Assembly (NCBI RefSeq): GCF_002086815.1
Contig: NZ_MVID01000025.1
Span: 1 to 64,000 of the forward strand
Length of the DNA stretch: 64,000 nt
Reading direction: 5' to 3'
Source: Mycolicibacterium parafortuitum
Lineage (GTDB): Bacteria > Actinomycetota > Actinomycetes > Mycobacteriales > Mycobacteriaceae
Positions 34,859 to 44,056 of the stretch are shown here, one piece after another; positions within the stretch are counted from its first letter, which is position 1; each line of letters opens with the position of its first letter. A model generated the notes under the pieces. It was not told where the DNA came from. It did no database searches and saw only the letters and a list, made by a program, of their open reading frames with translations. Made by a program: the position numbers and the translations under genes.

Positions 34859-35923
34859 ATGGACCTGACACTGACCGAGGACCAGCGCATCCTTCAAGAT
34901 GCCGCCCGGGAACTGTTGCACGACAACATCACCGACTCCGGCGCCGCCGCGGTGGTCGGCACCGACACCGGCTTCTGCGCCCGGCTCTGGGCCACCATGA
35001 CCGGGCTGGGATGGCAGAGCCTGGCCATCCCCGAAGAACACGGTGGGCTCGGCGCCGGATTCGTCGAGGTGTGCCTGCTGATCGAGGAACTCGGCAGGGC
35101 GGGGATCCCGTCACCGTTCCTGGTGTCCGCCTGCGCGGCATCGGTGATCGCACGATCCGGCGACGCGCCCCACCGCGCTGAGCACCTGGATGCGATCCGC
35201 GACGGCGCGATCTACAGCTGCGTTGCCGACGGCATCACCGCGACGGCGTCGGGCGGCGAGGTCGTCCTCGAGGGGGTCGCGATGTTCGTGCCGTACGCGC
35301 GGCACGCCGACCGGCTGCTGGTCGTCACCGGCGACCGTGGCAGCGGCCGCAGGGCGGTGGTCGCGGTCGGCGACATCGGAGATCGCTGCGAGCGACTGGA
35401 TGTCGTCGGTACCGAACCTCTCTACCGGGTCGACCTGAGCGGTGTGCGCGTGCCCGCGGAGCATGTGCTCGGTGGCGAGGAGTTCGCCGGCGGCTACCTC
35501 GCGCACCTCACCGTCGCGACATGCGCGGCGATGGTCGGCGGAGCTCAGGGGGTACTCGAGCGCACCGTCGGATACGCCAACGCGCGCAGCCAGTTCGGCA
35601 AGCCCATCGCCACCTTCCAAGCCGTGCAGCACCATTGCGCCGACATGGCCGTCGACGTCCTCGGCGCCCGGCTGGCCACCTACGAGGCGGCCTGGGAGCT
35701 CGGCCGCTCAACCGGCGCGGTGTCGGCGGTGTCTGTTGCGAAGGCGTGGACGACCGAGGCCTACGAACGGGTCTGCGCGCACGGACACCAGGTCCACGGT
35801 GCGATCGGCTTCACCTACGAATGCGAATTGCATTGGTATCTCAGACACTACATCGCCACCAGCCAATCGTTCGGCGATGCGGATTTCCACTACGCACTGC
35901 TTCAGGAGGAACTCGGACTGTGA
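34859..35923 (+). CDS. Acyl-CoA dehydrogenase, short type
   Basis: 354 aa, ATG at 34859, with AAGGGGTGAG upstream. The N-terminal helix domain is normal (MDLTLTEDQRILQDAARELL; IPEEHGGLGAGFVEVCLLIEELG). The middle domain is short and lacks the usual flavin-binding hallmark (for example GSD), while the C-terminus keeps ARSQFGKPIATFQAVQHHCADMA and QVHGAIGFTYECELHWYLR. Such proteins commonly form alpha2beta2 complexes with a larger FadE, here likely the product of 32744-33961. Confidence 0.87.
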   Translation: MDLTLTEDQRILQDAARELLHDNITDSGAAAVVGTDTGFCARLWATMTGLGWQSLAIPEEHGGLGAGFVEVCLLIEELGRAGIPSPFLVSACAASVIARSGDAPHRAEHLDAIRDGAIYSCVADGITATASGGEVVLEGVAMFVPYARHADRLLVVTGDRGSGRRAVVAVGDIGDRCERLDVVGTEPLYRVDLSGVRVPAEHVLGGEEFAGGYLAHLTVATCAAMVGGAQGVLERTVGYANARSQFGKPIATFQAVQHHCADMAVDVLGARLATYEAAWELGRSTGAVSAVSVAKAWTTEAYERVCAHGHQVHGAIGFTYECELHWYLRHYIATSQSFGDADFHYALLQEELGL

Positions 35924-36681
35924 CGATCCATACCCAATTGGCCTACGGTGCCGCGCCGGTGATCGGCGTGATCGAACTGTCGACCAGTGTCGCGATCACC
36001 GTCGAGTCACAGCTGGTGGTGCCGGACGACATCGTGGTGGTGTCGGCGCGGCTGCGGCTGCCCGGCGGAAAGGTCAGCGCCGCGACGCTGGGGGAGATGA
36101 CCTCCTCCACCGAACTGGAACGTGCCGCACAGCAGGTCGCCGATGCGGGTGCGCAGGTGATCGCATTCGCATGCACCACCGGAAGCCTGCTCGGGGGACC
36201 CGGATTCGACACCGGGCTCGCCGAGCGCATGACGGCTCAGACGGGAGTACCCGCGCTGACGACCGCCACCGCCGTGGTCCGCGCACTGCGCCGGGTCGGC
36301 GCGACGTCCATCGCCGTCGGCACCCCGTACATCGACGAGCTGAACGTCCTGGAACAGGAGTTCTTCGAAGCCGCCGGATTCGAGGTCCGCCACATCGAGG
36401 GGCTGCAGATCGGCGAGGACCGCGACATCTCGCGGCTGACCGCCGCCGAGGTGCGGGCGCTGGCCGAGTCGTCGATGCGTGACGGCGTCGACGCGCTGTT
36501 CCTGAGCTGCACCAACATGCCCACCGTGCCGCTGCTCGCCGATCTGGAGGACCAGTTCGGCGTCCCGGTGATCTCCAGCAACTCCGCGACCCTGTGGGCC
36601 GCGCTGGAGGCCATCGACGCACCGGCGCGCTCGACGCGACTCGGTGGTCTGCTCGCCGGCCTGCAGGGGGCCGCCCGATGA
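35920..36681 (+). CDS. Maleate cis-trans isomerase / Asp-Glu racemase superfamily protein
   Basis: 253 aa from GTG 35920, overlapping the preceding stop (GTGA). Both catalytic cysteines of this superfamily are present in their motifs: Cys85 in FACTTGSLLGG and Cys197 in LSCTNMPTVPLL. The spacing and the preference for CTTGS and SCTN fit maleate isomerases and arylmalonate decarboxylases more than amino-acid racemases. Maleate to fumarate would feed the citric acid cycle. The exact substrate is unproven. Confidence 0.8.
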   Translation: MTIHTQLAYGAAPVIGVIELSTSVAITVESQLVVPDDIVVVSARLRLPGGKVSAATLGEMTSSTELERAAQQVADAGAQVIAFACTTGSLLGGPGFDTGLAERMTAQTGVPALTTATAVVRALRRVGATSIAVGTPYIDELNVLEQEFFEAAGFEVRHIEGLQIGEDRDISRLTAAEVRALAESSMRDGVDALFLSCTNMPTVPLLADLEDQFGVPVISSNSATLWAALEAIDAPARSTRLGGLLAGLQGAAR

Positions 36682-38294
36682 GCACCCGCAGCGATGCCGA
36701 TGTCCTGATCGTCGGGGCCGGCGCTTCCGGAAGTGTCGCGGCGCTGGAACTCGCGTCCCGCGGGTTTCGTGTGGTGTGCCTGGAGCAGGGCGATTGGGCA
36801 CTGCCCGACGACTTCCCGGCCGGCAAACCCGAGTGGGAACTCGCCCGCCTCAAACAGTGGAACTCCAGCCCGAATGTGCGGCAGGCGGCCAGCGATTATC
36901 CCGTCGACTCCGCCGAGAGCCCGATCGAACCGCTCATGTTCAACGGCGTCGGCGGCAGCACGATCCTCTACGCCGGGCACTGGGTGCGCGCGCTCCCGTC
37001 GGATTTCCGGGTCAAGACCCTCGACGGCGTCGCCGACGACTGGCCGCTGACCTATGAGGACCTGCGGCCGTTCTACGACGAACTGACCCATTTCATGGGC
37101 GTTTCCGGGCTCGCGGGCGACCCGTCGTATCCCGACGAGCACACCTTCCCGTTGCCGCCGCTGCCGATCGGCAAGTACGGCCTGGTCGCCGCGCACGGCA
37201 TGGAGAAGCTCGGGTGGCACTGGTGGCCCGGCCCCAACGCCATCGCCTCGCGCGCGTTCAAGAACCGCTCGGCGTGCATGCGTTACGGCTCGTGCGAGTC
37301 CGGGTGCCCGACCGGGGCCAAGGCGAGCACGGACTTCACCCACTGGCGCGACGCCATCGCGGCCGGGGCGGTGCTCGTGACCGGCGCCCGGGTCAGCCGG
37401 TTGACGATGGACACGAAGGGCCTCGTCACCGGTGCGGAGTACATCGATCGCGACGGCAACCTCTGCCACCAGGCAGCCGGGGTGACCGTGTTGGCGGCCA
37501 ACGGAATCGGCACCCCGCGGTTGTTGCTGAACTCGGCCTCGGCACAGTGTCCGGACGGCGCGTCCAACTCGTCGGGACTGGTCGGCAAGCGGTTGATGTG
37601 CCACCCGCTGGCCTCGGTGTACGGCATCTACGACGACGACCTCGGCAGCCACCTCGGACCCACCGGGCAGGCACTGCAGTCGCTGCAGTTCTACGAGACC
37701 GACACCGACCGCGGCTTCGTGCGCGGCGGCAAGTGGAACCTGATGTCGGCACCGGGTCTGCTGCGGCACAACCAGTGGGAGCCGGGCCAGGATTGGCGCG
37801 ACACCATGGGGCCGGCCTTCCACGATCGCCTGGGCCGGATCGGGCGATACACCGAATGGGGTGTCACCATCGAGGACCTGCCCGAGGAGCACAACGAGGT
37901 CGTGATCGATTCGGACGTCACGGATTCCGACGGCATCCCGGCGCCGAGGATGCGCTACGTCATCGGGGAGAACAGTCGGCGCATGATCGACTACCACCTG
38001 GAGCGGATGAGCGAGGCGCACCTGGCCGCGGGTGCGGTCGCGCTCGACCCGATCCCGGTGGTCCGCGAGAGCGGCTGGCACCTGCTCGGGACCGCGCGCA
38101 TGGGCTCCGATCCGGCGACGTCCGTCGTCGACCAGTACTGCAGGTCCCACGACGTGCCGAACCTGTTCGTCATCGACGGCAGCGTGTTCGTGACCTCGAC
38201 CGGAGTCAACCCGACGGCGACGATCATGGCCATCGCGTTGCGCGCCATGCGTCACCTCGCCGACAACCGTTCCGCCCAAGTCACTTCGAGCTGA
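36678..38294 (+). CDS. GMC family FAD-dependent oxidoreductase
   Basis: 538 aa, ATG at 36678 (ATGA overlap). The FAD Rossmann motif VGAGASGS is at 12-19 and the second GMC signature region includes VGGSTILYAGHW. SACMRYGSCESGCPTGAK (about 199-216) is the cysteine-rich stretch of gluconate/sorbitol-dehydrogenase-like GMC flavoproteins. The C-terminal catalytic His/Asn lie in WHLLGTARMG and GVNPTATIM. No Tat or Sec signal is present. It probably oxidises an alcohol, paired with the small protein encoded next. Confidence 0.9.
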   Translation: MSTRSDADVLIVGAGASGSVAALELASRGFRVVCLEQGDWALPDDFPAGKPEWELARLKQWNSSPNVRQAASDYPVDSAESPIEPLMFNGVGGSTILYAGHWVRALPSDFRVKTLDGVADDWPLTYEDLRPFYDELTHFMGVSGLAGDPSYPDEHTFPLPPLPIGKYGLVAAHGMEKLGWHWWPGPNAIASRAFKNRSACMRYGSCESGCPTGAKASTDFTHWRDAIAAGAVLVTGARVSRLTMDTKGLVTGAEYIDRDGNLCHQAAGVTVLAANGIGTPRLLLNSASAQCPDGASNSSGLVGKRLMCHPLASVYGIYDDDLGSHLGPTGQALQSLQFYETDTDRGFVRGGKWNLMSAPGLLRHNQWEPGQDWRDTMGPAFHDRLGRIGRYTEWGVTIEDLPEEHNEVVIDSDVTDSDGIPAPRMRYVIGENSRRMIDYHLERMSEAHLAAGAVALDPIPVVRESGWHLLGTARMGSDPATSVVDQYCRSHDVPNLFVIDGSVFVTSTGVNPTATIMAIALRAMRHLADNRSAQVTSS

Positions 38295-38303
38295 GGACTG
38301 ACC

Positions 38304-38699
38304 ATGACGCTCACCACGGCACAGCGGGCGGTGTTCTCCGCACTGTCCGACCTGCTGATCCCGGCCTCGGCGACGATGCCGTCGGCCACGGCGGCCGGCG
38401 TCGCCGAGGCGTTGATCGACCGGGCACTGGGCTACCGGCCTGATCTCGCCGAGGACTTCGTCGCCGCGGTCCAAGCCTGCGAAGGACGCGAGCCCGAGGC
38501 CGCCCTCGACGACCTGGCTGTCCGGGATCCGTTGCGGTTCAAGGCATTGACCCTGCTGACCGCCGGGGCCTACGCGGCCAGCCCACAGGTGCTGGCCGCG
38601 CTCGACTACGTCCCGCCTCCCGTCCCCGTCGGCGACGACACCGACACCTACATCGATCTGCTGGCCGACGTCGTCGAGCGCGGCTTCCGGATCCGCTGA
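38304..38699 (+). CDS. Gluconate 2-dehydrogenase subunit-3-like small protein
   Basis: 131 aa, ATG at 38304, 9 bp after the GMC gene. The helical pattern (LTTAQRAVFSALSDLLIPAS at the N-terminus, then FKALTLLTAGAYAASPQVLAALDY) fits the small subunit that accompanies GMC flavoproteins of the gluconate-2-dehydrogenase type. Unlike many such subunits it has no Tat signal, matching the signal-less GMC partner, so the complex is probably cytoplasmic. It may stabilise the flavoprotein or pass electrons on. Confidence 0.65.
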   Translation: MTLTTAQRAVFSALSDLLIPASATMPSATAAGVAEALIDRALGYRPDLAEDFVAAVQACEGREPEAALDDLAVRDPLRFKALTLLTAGAYAASPQVLAALDYVPPPVPVGDDTDTYIDLLADVVERGFRIR

Positions 38700-38724
38700 C
38701 CCCCAACAGAGAGAAAGGCCCCCG

Positions 38725-40185
38725 ATGACCCAGACACAGCAGTATTTCGAGGTGACCCACTTCATCGCCGGTACGGCCACGCTCGGTGCCGGCACCCATT
38801 CCGAGCCGGTGATCAACCCCGCGACCGGTGAGGCCATCGTCGACGTGCGGTACGGAACGGCCGCCGACGTCGACGCCGCGGTCGCCGCCGCACTGTCGGC
38901 GTTCGCGACCTGGCGGCACACCACGCCGAAGGAGCGGGCGGACATCCTGCTTCGCTGCGCCACCGTCATCGACGAGCACACCGAGGAACTCGCCCGGTTG
39001 GAGTCCACCGACACCGGCAAGCCGCTCCCCGCCGCCCGCGACGATGTCGCGGCAGCCGTGGACACATTCCAGTTCATGGCCGGGGCGATCCGCGCCCAGC
39101 AGAGCCTGGCCGCAGGCGGTTACGTCGCCGACCACACCTCGACGATCCTGCGCGAGCCCGTCGGCGTCGTCGCCGCGATCACCCCGTGGAACTATCCGCT
39201 GCTCATCGCCGCGCAGAAGATCGGCCCGATCCTGGCCGCGGGCAACACCTGCGTGATGAAACCGTCCGAACACACCCCGCTGACCACGGTCCGGCTGACC
39301 GAGCTGCTGGCCACCCACCTGCCCGCCGGTGTACTCAACGTCGTCAACGGTGACGGTGCCGTCGTCGGCGCCGCGCTCGCCGCCCACCCGGACGTCGCGC
39401 TGGTCTCGGTCACCGGCAGCGTGCGCAGCGGACAGGCGGTCGCCCAGGCGGCGGCCGCGTCACTCAAACGACTGCATCTCGAACTCGGCGGCAAGGCACC
39501 GGTTCTGGTGTTCGCCGACGCGGACCTCGACGCGGTCGCCGACGGCGTCGCGATGGCCGGCTATTCCAACGCCGGGCAGGACTGCGGTGCCGCCTGCCGG
39601 GTCCTGGTGGACGAGTCGGTGGCCGACGAACTCCTCGACAAGCTCGTCCGACGTGTCGAGGCGCTCGCCGTCGGCGACCCCGCCGACGGCGACCACATCG
39701 AGATGGGCCCGCTGATCACCGAGGCGCAGTACCACCGGGTGCTGGGATTCCTCGATCGGGCAGCCGAACAGGGGATTCGGGCCGCCACCGGCGGGAACAA
39801 GCTCGAACGCCCGGGATTCTTCGTCGCCCCGACGGTGCTGGTCGACGTCCCCGACGACGCCGAATGCGTCAAGGAGGAGATCTTCGGGCCGGTGGTCACG
39901 GTGCAGACCTTCGCCGACGAGGCCGCGATGATCGCCGCCGCCAACGGCACCGACTACGGACTGTCGGCGTCGATCTGGACCGAGGACGCGCGCAGGGCCG
40001 CCGAACTGCCCCGCCACCTCGACTTCGGCACGGTCTGGGTCAACAACCACCTGGTGATGCCCGCCGAAACACCCTGGGGCGGTTTCAAATCCTCCGGCTA
40101 CGGGCGGGACATGTCCATCTACGCCCTCGACGACTACTCACGCACCAAGCACGTGATGGTCAACCACGGACGCCAGACGCCGTGA
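38725..40185 (+). CDS. NAD(P)-dependent aldehyde dehydrogenase
   Basis: 486 aa, ATG at 38725 with AGAGAAAGG upstream. The ALDH core is intact: TPWNYPLLIAAQKIGPILAAGN (about 153-174), LELGGKAPVLVF with the catalytic Glu, and the nucleophile Cys287 in NAGQDCGAACR. It resembles betaine-/aminobutyraldehyde dehydrogenases. As the last gene of the operon after the GMC oxidoreductase it likely completes alcohol to aldehyde to acid oxidation, before or after CoA activation. A strong terminator follows. Confidence 0.9.
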   Translation: MTQTQQYFEVTHFIAGTATLGAGTHSEPVINPATGEAIVDVRYGTAADVDAAVAAALSAFATWRHTTPKERADILLRCATVIDEHTEELARLESTDTGKPLPAARDDVAAAVDTFQFMAGAIRAQQSLAAGGYVADHTSTILREPVGVVAAITPWNYPLLIAAQKIGPILAAGNTCVMKPSEHTPLTTVRLTELLATHLPAGVLNVVNGDGAVVGAALAAHPDVALVSVTGSVRSGQAVAQAAAASLKRLHLELGGKAPVLVFADADLDAVADGVAMAGYSNAGQDCGAACRVLVDESVADELLDKLVRRVEALAVGDPADGDHIEMGPLITEAQYHRVLGFLDRAAEQGIRAATGGNKLERPGFFVAPTVLVDVPDDAECVKEEIFGPVVTVQTFADEAAMIAAANGTDYGLSASIWTEDARRAAELPRHLDFGTVWVNNHLVMPAETPWGGFKSSGYGRDMSIYALDDYSRTKHVMVNHGRQTP

Positions 40186-40246
40186 GAATCGAGTGCAAAA
40201 GCGCCTTCTACGACGTGCTGCGCGCGCTGCACTGAACACCAGACAG

Positions 40247-40282
40247 ATCAGCCCCCAGCCGCTTCGGCGGCTGGGGGCTGAT
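40247..40282. terminator. UUCG-capped bidirectional terminator
   Basis: A perfect 16-bp stem, ATCAGCCCCCAGCCGC / GCGGCTGGGGGCTGAT, is capped by the ultra-stable TTCG tetraloop (40263-40266). It lies between the convergent ends of the two catabolic operons (40185 and 40294) and can serve both. Confidence 0.85.
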
Positions 40283-40293
40283 GTCGTCGGTGC

Positions 40294-41757
40294 TCAGTGT
40301 GTTTCGCGGCGAGCGATGTTGTAGAACCGGATGGACTGGTACTCCTCGAGTCCCTCCGCGCTGCCCTCGCGGCCGAGGCCGGACTGCTTGATCCCACCGA
40401 ACGGCGCCGCCGCGTTGGACGGGACACCCTGGTTGATGCCGACCAGACCGGTCTCCAGGCGATCGGCGACGTTGAGTGCACGGTCCAGGCTCTCGGTGAA
40501 CACGTAGCCGGCCAGGCCCAGGTCGGTGTCGTTGGCGCGACCGATCACCTCGTCCTCGGTGCCGAATCGCTGCACCGCCGCGATCGGGCCGAAGATCTCG
40601 GTCGTCGCGACCTCCGCGTCGGCCGGGACATCGGCGAGAACCGTTGGCGTGTAGAAGTAGCCGGGCCCGTCTGGTCGCGTGCCGCCGGTGCGGATCGTCG
40701 CGCCGCGTTGGGTCGCGTCGGCGACCAGCCGGCACATCGATGCCACCGCCCGCTCGTCGATCAGCGGGCCCAACCCGACACCGTCGGCGAGGCCGTTGCC
40801 GACCGCGACACTCGCCATCTTCTCGGTCAACCCTTCGAGGAACGCGTCAGCGATCCCGTCCTGGACGAAGATGCGGTTCGCGGCGATGCAGGACTGACCG
40901 CCGTTGCGCATCTTGGCCTGGAAGGCGCCGGTGACCGCCCGGTCGAGGTCGGCGTCGTCGAACACGATCAGCGGCGCGTTGCCGCCCAGTTCCATCGACG
41001 ACCGCAGGACGTTCTCGGCGGCCAGTCGCAGCAGCGTGCTGCCGACCGGGGTGGACCCGGTGAACGACACCTTGCGCACCCGCGGATCACGCAGCACGGC
41101 CTCGGAGAACTGCGGGGCCGCGTTGGTGGTGACGACGTTGACCAGCCCGTCGGGGACGCCCGCCTGCCGCGCCAGCTCGACGGCGAGGATCGTCGTCAAC
41201 GGCGTCAGCGCGGCCGGTTTGATCACCACCGGGCAGCCCGCCGCGAGCGCCGGGGCGATCTTGCGGGTGGCCATCGCCAGCGGGAAATTCCACGGCGTGA
41301 TGAGCACCGACAGCCCGACCGGGGCGCGGCGGGCGATCATCTGGGCTCCACCGAGAGGCAGTTCGCGCGCGTCGCCGCGCGGGCGCACCGCCTCCTCGGA
41401 ATACCACCGGACGAAATCGGCGCCGTAGGTCACCTCGGCGCGGGCCTCGGCCAGCGGCTTGCCCATCTCCCGGGTGATGAGCACCGCGAGATCCTCGGCG
41501 CGTTCCAGCAGCAGCTCGTACCACCGGCGCAGCACGTCGGCGCGGGTGCGTGCGGGGGTGCGGGCCCACAGCGCGCCCGCCTCGTCGGCGGCGGCGACCG
41601 CGTCGAGGGCATCCTGCACGGCCGCGTCCGGAACAGTGGCGATCACCGCCTCGGTGGCCGGGTCGAGGACCTCGATGGCCGGGCCCGCGGCCGGGGTGGG
41701 CAGCCCGGCGAGGACGGCCTCGGACCGCGACAGGGCGTCTGTGTCGGGGACCGTCAC
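40294..41757 (-). CDS. gabD: NAD-dependent succinate-semialdehyde dehydrogenase family protein
   Basis: 487 aa, GTG at 41757 overlapping the aminotransferase stop (GTGA). ALDH motifs: TPWNFPLAMATRKIAPALAAGCPVVIKPA, SMELGGNAPLIVFDDAD with the catalytic Glu, and the nucleophile Cys in GGQSCIAANRIFVQ (about residue 290). The GabD-like pattern and the upstream class III aminotransferase fit oxidation of succinate semialdehyde or a related omega-oxo acid. It is the last gene of the leftward operon and ends at the shared terminator. Confidence 0.88.
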   Translation of the reverse strand: MTVPDTDALSRSEAVLAGLPTPAAGPAIEVLDPATEAVIATVPDAAVQDALDAVAAADEAGALWARTPARTRADVLRRWYELLLERAEDLAVLITREMGKPLAEARAEVTYGADFVRWYSEEAVRPRGDARELPLGGAQMIARRAPVGLSVLITPWNFPLAMATRKIAPALAAGCPVVIKPAALTPLTTILAVELARQAGVPDGLVNVVTTNAAPQFSEAVLRDPRVRKVSFTGSTPVGSTLLRLAAENVLRSSMELGGNAPLIVFDDADLDRAVTGAFQAKMRNGGQSCIAANRIFVQDGIADAFLEGLTEKMASVAVGNGLADGVGLGPLIDERAVASMCRLVADATQRGATIRTGGTRPDGPGYFYTPTVLADVPADAEVATTEIFGPIAAVQRFGTEDEVIGRANDTDLGLAGYVFTESLDRALNVADRLETGLVGINQGVPSNAAAPFGGIKQSGLGREGSAEGLEEYQSIRFYNIARRETH

Positions 41758-43031
41758 TTCTGCTCTTCCCCGGCCAGGGTGTCGTCGATCGCCGCGACTA
41801 GTGTCCGCAGTTCGTCGTCGGTGGTGATGAACGGCGGGCTCAGCTGAAGGGTGTTGCCGCGCAACGGACGTACCACGAAACCGCGGTCGATCAGCGCGTC
41901 GGTGACCGCGACGGCGTCATACTCGTCGGTCAGCGCGATACCGGCGAGCAGACCGCACACCCGCACCTCGTCCACCGACACGCGACGAGAGGCCATGTCG
42001 CGCAGTGCCGTATCGAGCAGGCTCTCCAGGTCCTTGACGCGTTCGACGAGGCCCTCCCGTTCCAGGATGTCCAGGTTGGCCATCGCGACCGCCGCTGCGG
42101 TGGCGTGACCGGCATAGGTCGCGCCGTGCCGGAACACCGGGGTGTCGTCGCCGTCGAGGTAGAACGGCTGCCAGATGCGGGGGCTGACGAGCACGCCGCC
42201 CAGCGGCGCGTAGCCGGACGTCACACCCTTGGCTAAGGTCAGCAGGTCCGGCGTGACACCGAAGCGCTCGGCCCCGAACATCGTTCCGGTACGGCCGAAT
42301 CCGGTGATCACCTCGTCGAGGATGAGCAGGATGTCGTTGTCCCGGCACAGCTCGGCGAGGCCGGTCAGGTAACCCTCCTGCGGCGGGTGGACCCCGCCGG
42401 TGCCCTGGACGGGCTCGGTGACCAGCGCCGCGATGTTCTCCGCACCGATCTCGGCGATGATCGCCGCGGTGGCGTCGAGGTCGTGCAGCGGGATCCGGGC
42501 GGTCTCGGGCACCAGGGATTCGGTGCCGTAGCCCTCGCGGTTGAAGTCGAGCCCGCCGATGCTGGTCCCGAACGCGTGCAGTCCGTGATAGGCGAATTCC
42601 CGGCTCAGGATCACGGTTTTCGTGGTGCGCCCTTCGCGCTGCCAATGCCGCCGGGCGAGCTTGCACGCCACATCGATGGCATCGGAACCACCGGAGTTGA
42701 GGATGACCTTGGGGTCGGGGATCGGGGACATCGCGGCGAGTCGCTCGGCCAGCGCGAGCGCCTGGTCGTTCGTGAACCGTCCGAAGATGTGGTAGGTCTC
42801 CAGCTTGGTCATCTGGTCGGCCGCCGCGTCCGCCAGTTCGGGACGGCTGTGCCCGATGTTGGCGTGCCACAGGCCGGCGGTCGCGTCGAACAGCTTCTTG
42901 CCGTCGGCGGTCCAGATGTAGGAACCCTGGCCGCGCTCGATGACGAGCTGACGGCCGAGAACGGACGGGACGTGTGCTTGCGCCGGCCAAAGAGCCGGTC
43001 CGGCAAGGACTGCCGGGACGGAGGTCATCAT
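41754..43031 (-). CDS. Class III aminotransferase (omega-amino acid type)
   Basis: 425 aa, ATG at 43031 (a second ATG follows). Fold-type I PLP enzyme: NSGGSDAIDVACKLARRHW, LILDEVITGFGRTGTMFGAE with the cofactor Asp, and the PLP lysine in LTLAKGVTSGYAPLGGV. It belongs to the beta-alanine/GABA/putrescine-pyruvate transaminase group. With the ureohydrolase upstream and semialdehyde dehydrogenase downstream it would convert an omega-amino acid such as GABA to its semialdehyde. The exact amine is not certain. Confidence 0.9.
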   Translation of the reverse strand: MMTSVPAVLAGPALWPAQAHVPSVLGRQLVIERGQGSYIWTADGKKLFDATAGLWHANIGHSRPELADAAADQMTKLETYHIFGRFTNDQALALAERLAAMSPIPDPKVILNSGGSDAIDVACKLARRHWQREGRTTKTVILSREFAYHGLHAFGTSIGGLDFNREGYGTESLVPETARIPLHDLDATAAIIAEIGAENIAALVTEPVQGTGGVHPPQEGYLTGLAELCRDNDILLILDEVITGFGRTGTMFGAERFGVTPDLLTLAKGVTSGYAPLGGVLVSPRIWQPFYLDGDDTPVFRHGATYAGHATAAAVAMANLDILEREGLVERVKDLESLLDTALRDMASRRVSVDEVRVCGLLAGIALTDEYDAVAVTDALIDRGFVVRPLRGNTLQLSPPFITTDDELRTLVAAIDDTLAGEEQK

Positions 43032-43077
43032 GGTCCTTTCGGATGTTCGGGGGTGACGGATCGTGGTCGGGTCGTCG

Positions 43078-44052
43078 TCAGGCGCCGGTGACCGCCTTGC
43101 CCCCGAAAATGCTGATGAGTTCGTAGATCAGGGTGGATGCGGCCAGGCCGGTCAGCTGCGCCCAGTCGTAGCTGGGGGAGACCTCGACGAGGTCGGCGCC
43201 GACGATGTTCAGATCGGAGAGCCCGCGCAGCATCTGGATCATCTCCCGGGACGTGAGCCCGCCCGCTTCCGGCGTGCCGGTGCCGGGGGCGTGTGACGGG
43301 TCGAGGACATCGATGTCGATCGAGATGTAGACCGGTACGTCGCCGATGCGCTGTTTCAGCCCGCCGACGACATCGGCCACACCGCGTTCGGCGACATCGA
43401 TCGTCGAGATGACGCCGAAACCGAGCTCGGCATCGTTGGCCATGTCCGCTTTCTGGTGGAGGTTCGCGCGGATGCCGACGTGGGAGAGATGCTCCCTGCT
43501 GAGCAGACCTTCCTCGTGGGCACGGCGGAACGGGGTGCCGTGGGTGTAGGGCTGCCCGAAATAGGTGTCCCACGTGTCGAGGTGCGCGTCGAAGTGCAGC
43601 AGCGCCACCGGACCGTGCTTCTTCGCGACGGCACGCAGCAGCGGCAACGCGATGGTGTGGTCGCCGCCGATGGTGACCACCCGCGTGCCGTCGTCGGCGA
43701 GATCGCTGGCCCGTCGTTCGATCGACTTCAGCGCATCCTCGATGTTGAACGGGTTGGCGTTCACGTCACCCAGGTCGGCTACCTGCTGCACCTTGAACGG
43801 CGAAACATCCTGAAACTGGTTGTAGCCCTGCAGCAGACGGCTCGCCTCACGCACGGCGGACGGGCCGAACCGGGCGCCCGGGCGGTAGGTGACGCCGGCG
43901 TCGAACGGGACACCGAGAACCCCGACGTCGACGTGGGATACGTCCTCGGCGCGGGGGAGCCGGGCGAACGTGGTCAGACCGGCGAACCGCGGCATCGCCT
44001 CGGAATCGGGCGGGCCGACGAACATCGACTCGGCGTTGGTGTCTGAGCTCAT
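43078..44052 (-). CDS. Agmatinase/guanidinobutyrase family ureohydrolase
   Basis: 324 aa from ATG 44052 (MSSDTNAES). The binuclear Mn site is complete: TIGGDHTIALPLL, HFDAHLDTWDTYF, and SIDIDVLDPSHAPGTGTPE. The N-terminal region GVLGVPFDAGVTYRPGARFGPSAVREAS is typical. It hydrolyses a guanidino compound to an amine plus urea; agmatine, guanidinobutyrate and guanidinopropionate are all possible. An amino-acid-type ABC importer upstream and a GABA-type aminotransferase downstream favour a guanidino acid such as 4-guanidinobutyrate. Confidence 0.88.
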   Translation of the reverse strand: MSSDTNAESMFVGPPDSEAMPRFAGLTTFARLPRAEDVSHVDVGVLGVPFDAGVTYRPGARFGPSAVREASRLLQGYNQFQDVSPFKVQQVADLGDVNANPFNIEDALKSIERRASDLADDGTRVVTIGGDHTIALPLLRAVAKKHGPVALLHFDAHLDTWDTYFGQPYTHGTPFRRAHEEGLLSREHLSHVGIRANLHQKADMANDAELGFGVISTIDVAERGVADVVGGLKQRIGDVPVYISIDIDVLDPSHAPGTGTPEAGGLTSREMIQMLRGLSDLNIVGADLVEVSPSYDWAQLTGLAASTLIYELISIFGGKAVTGA

Positions 44053-44056
44053 TTCT

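Noticed and set aside
36237..39077. Very long open frame on the minus strand opposite the GMC and ALDH genes
   Set aside because: It is antisense to well-supported coupled genes, has low-complexity Arg/Gly/Val-rich composition and no recognisable domain. Such frames are expected opposite GC-rich coding DNA.
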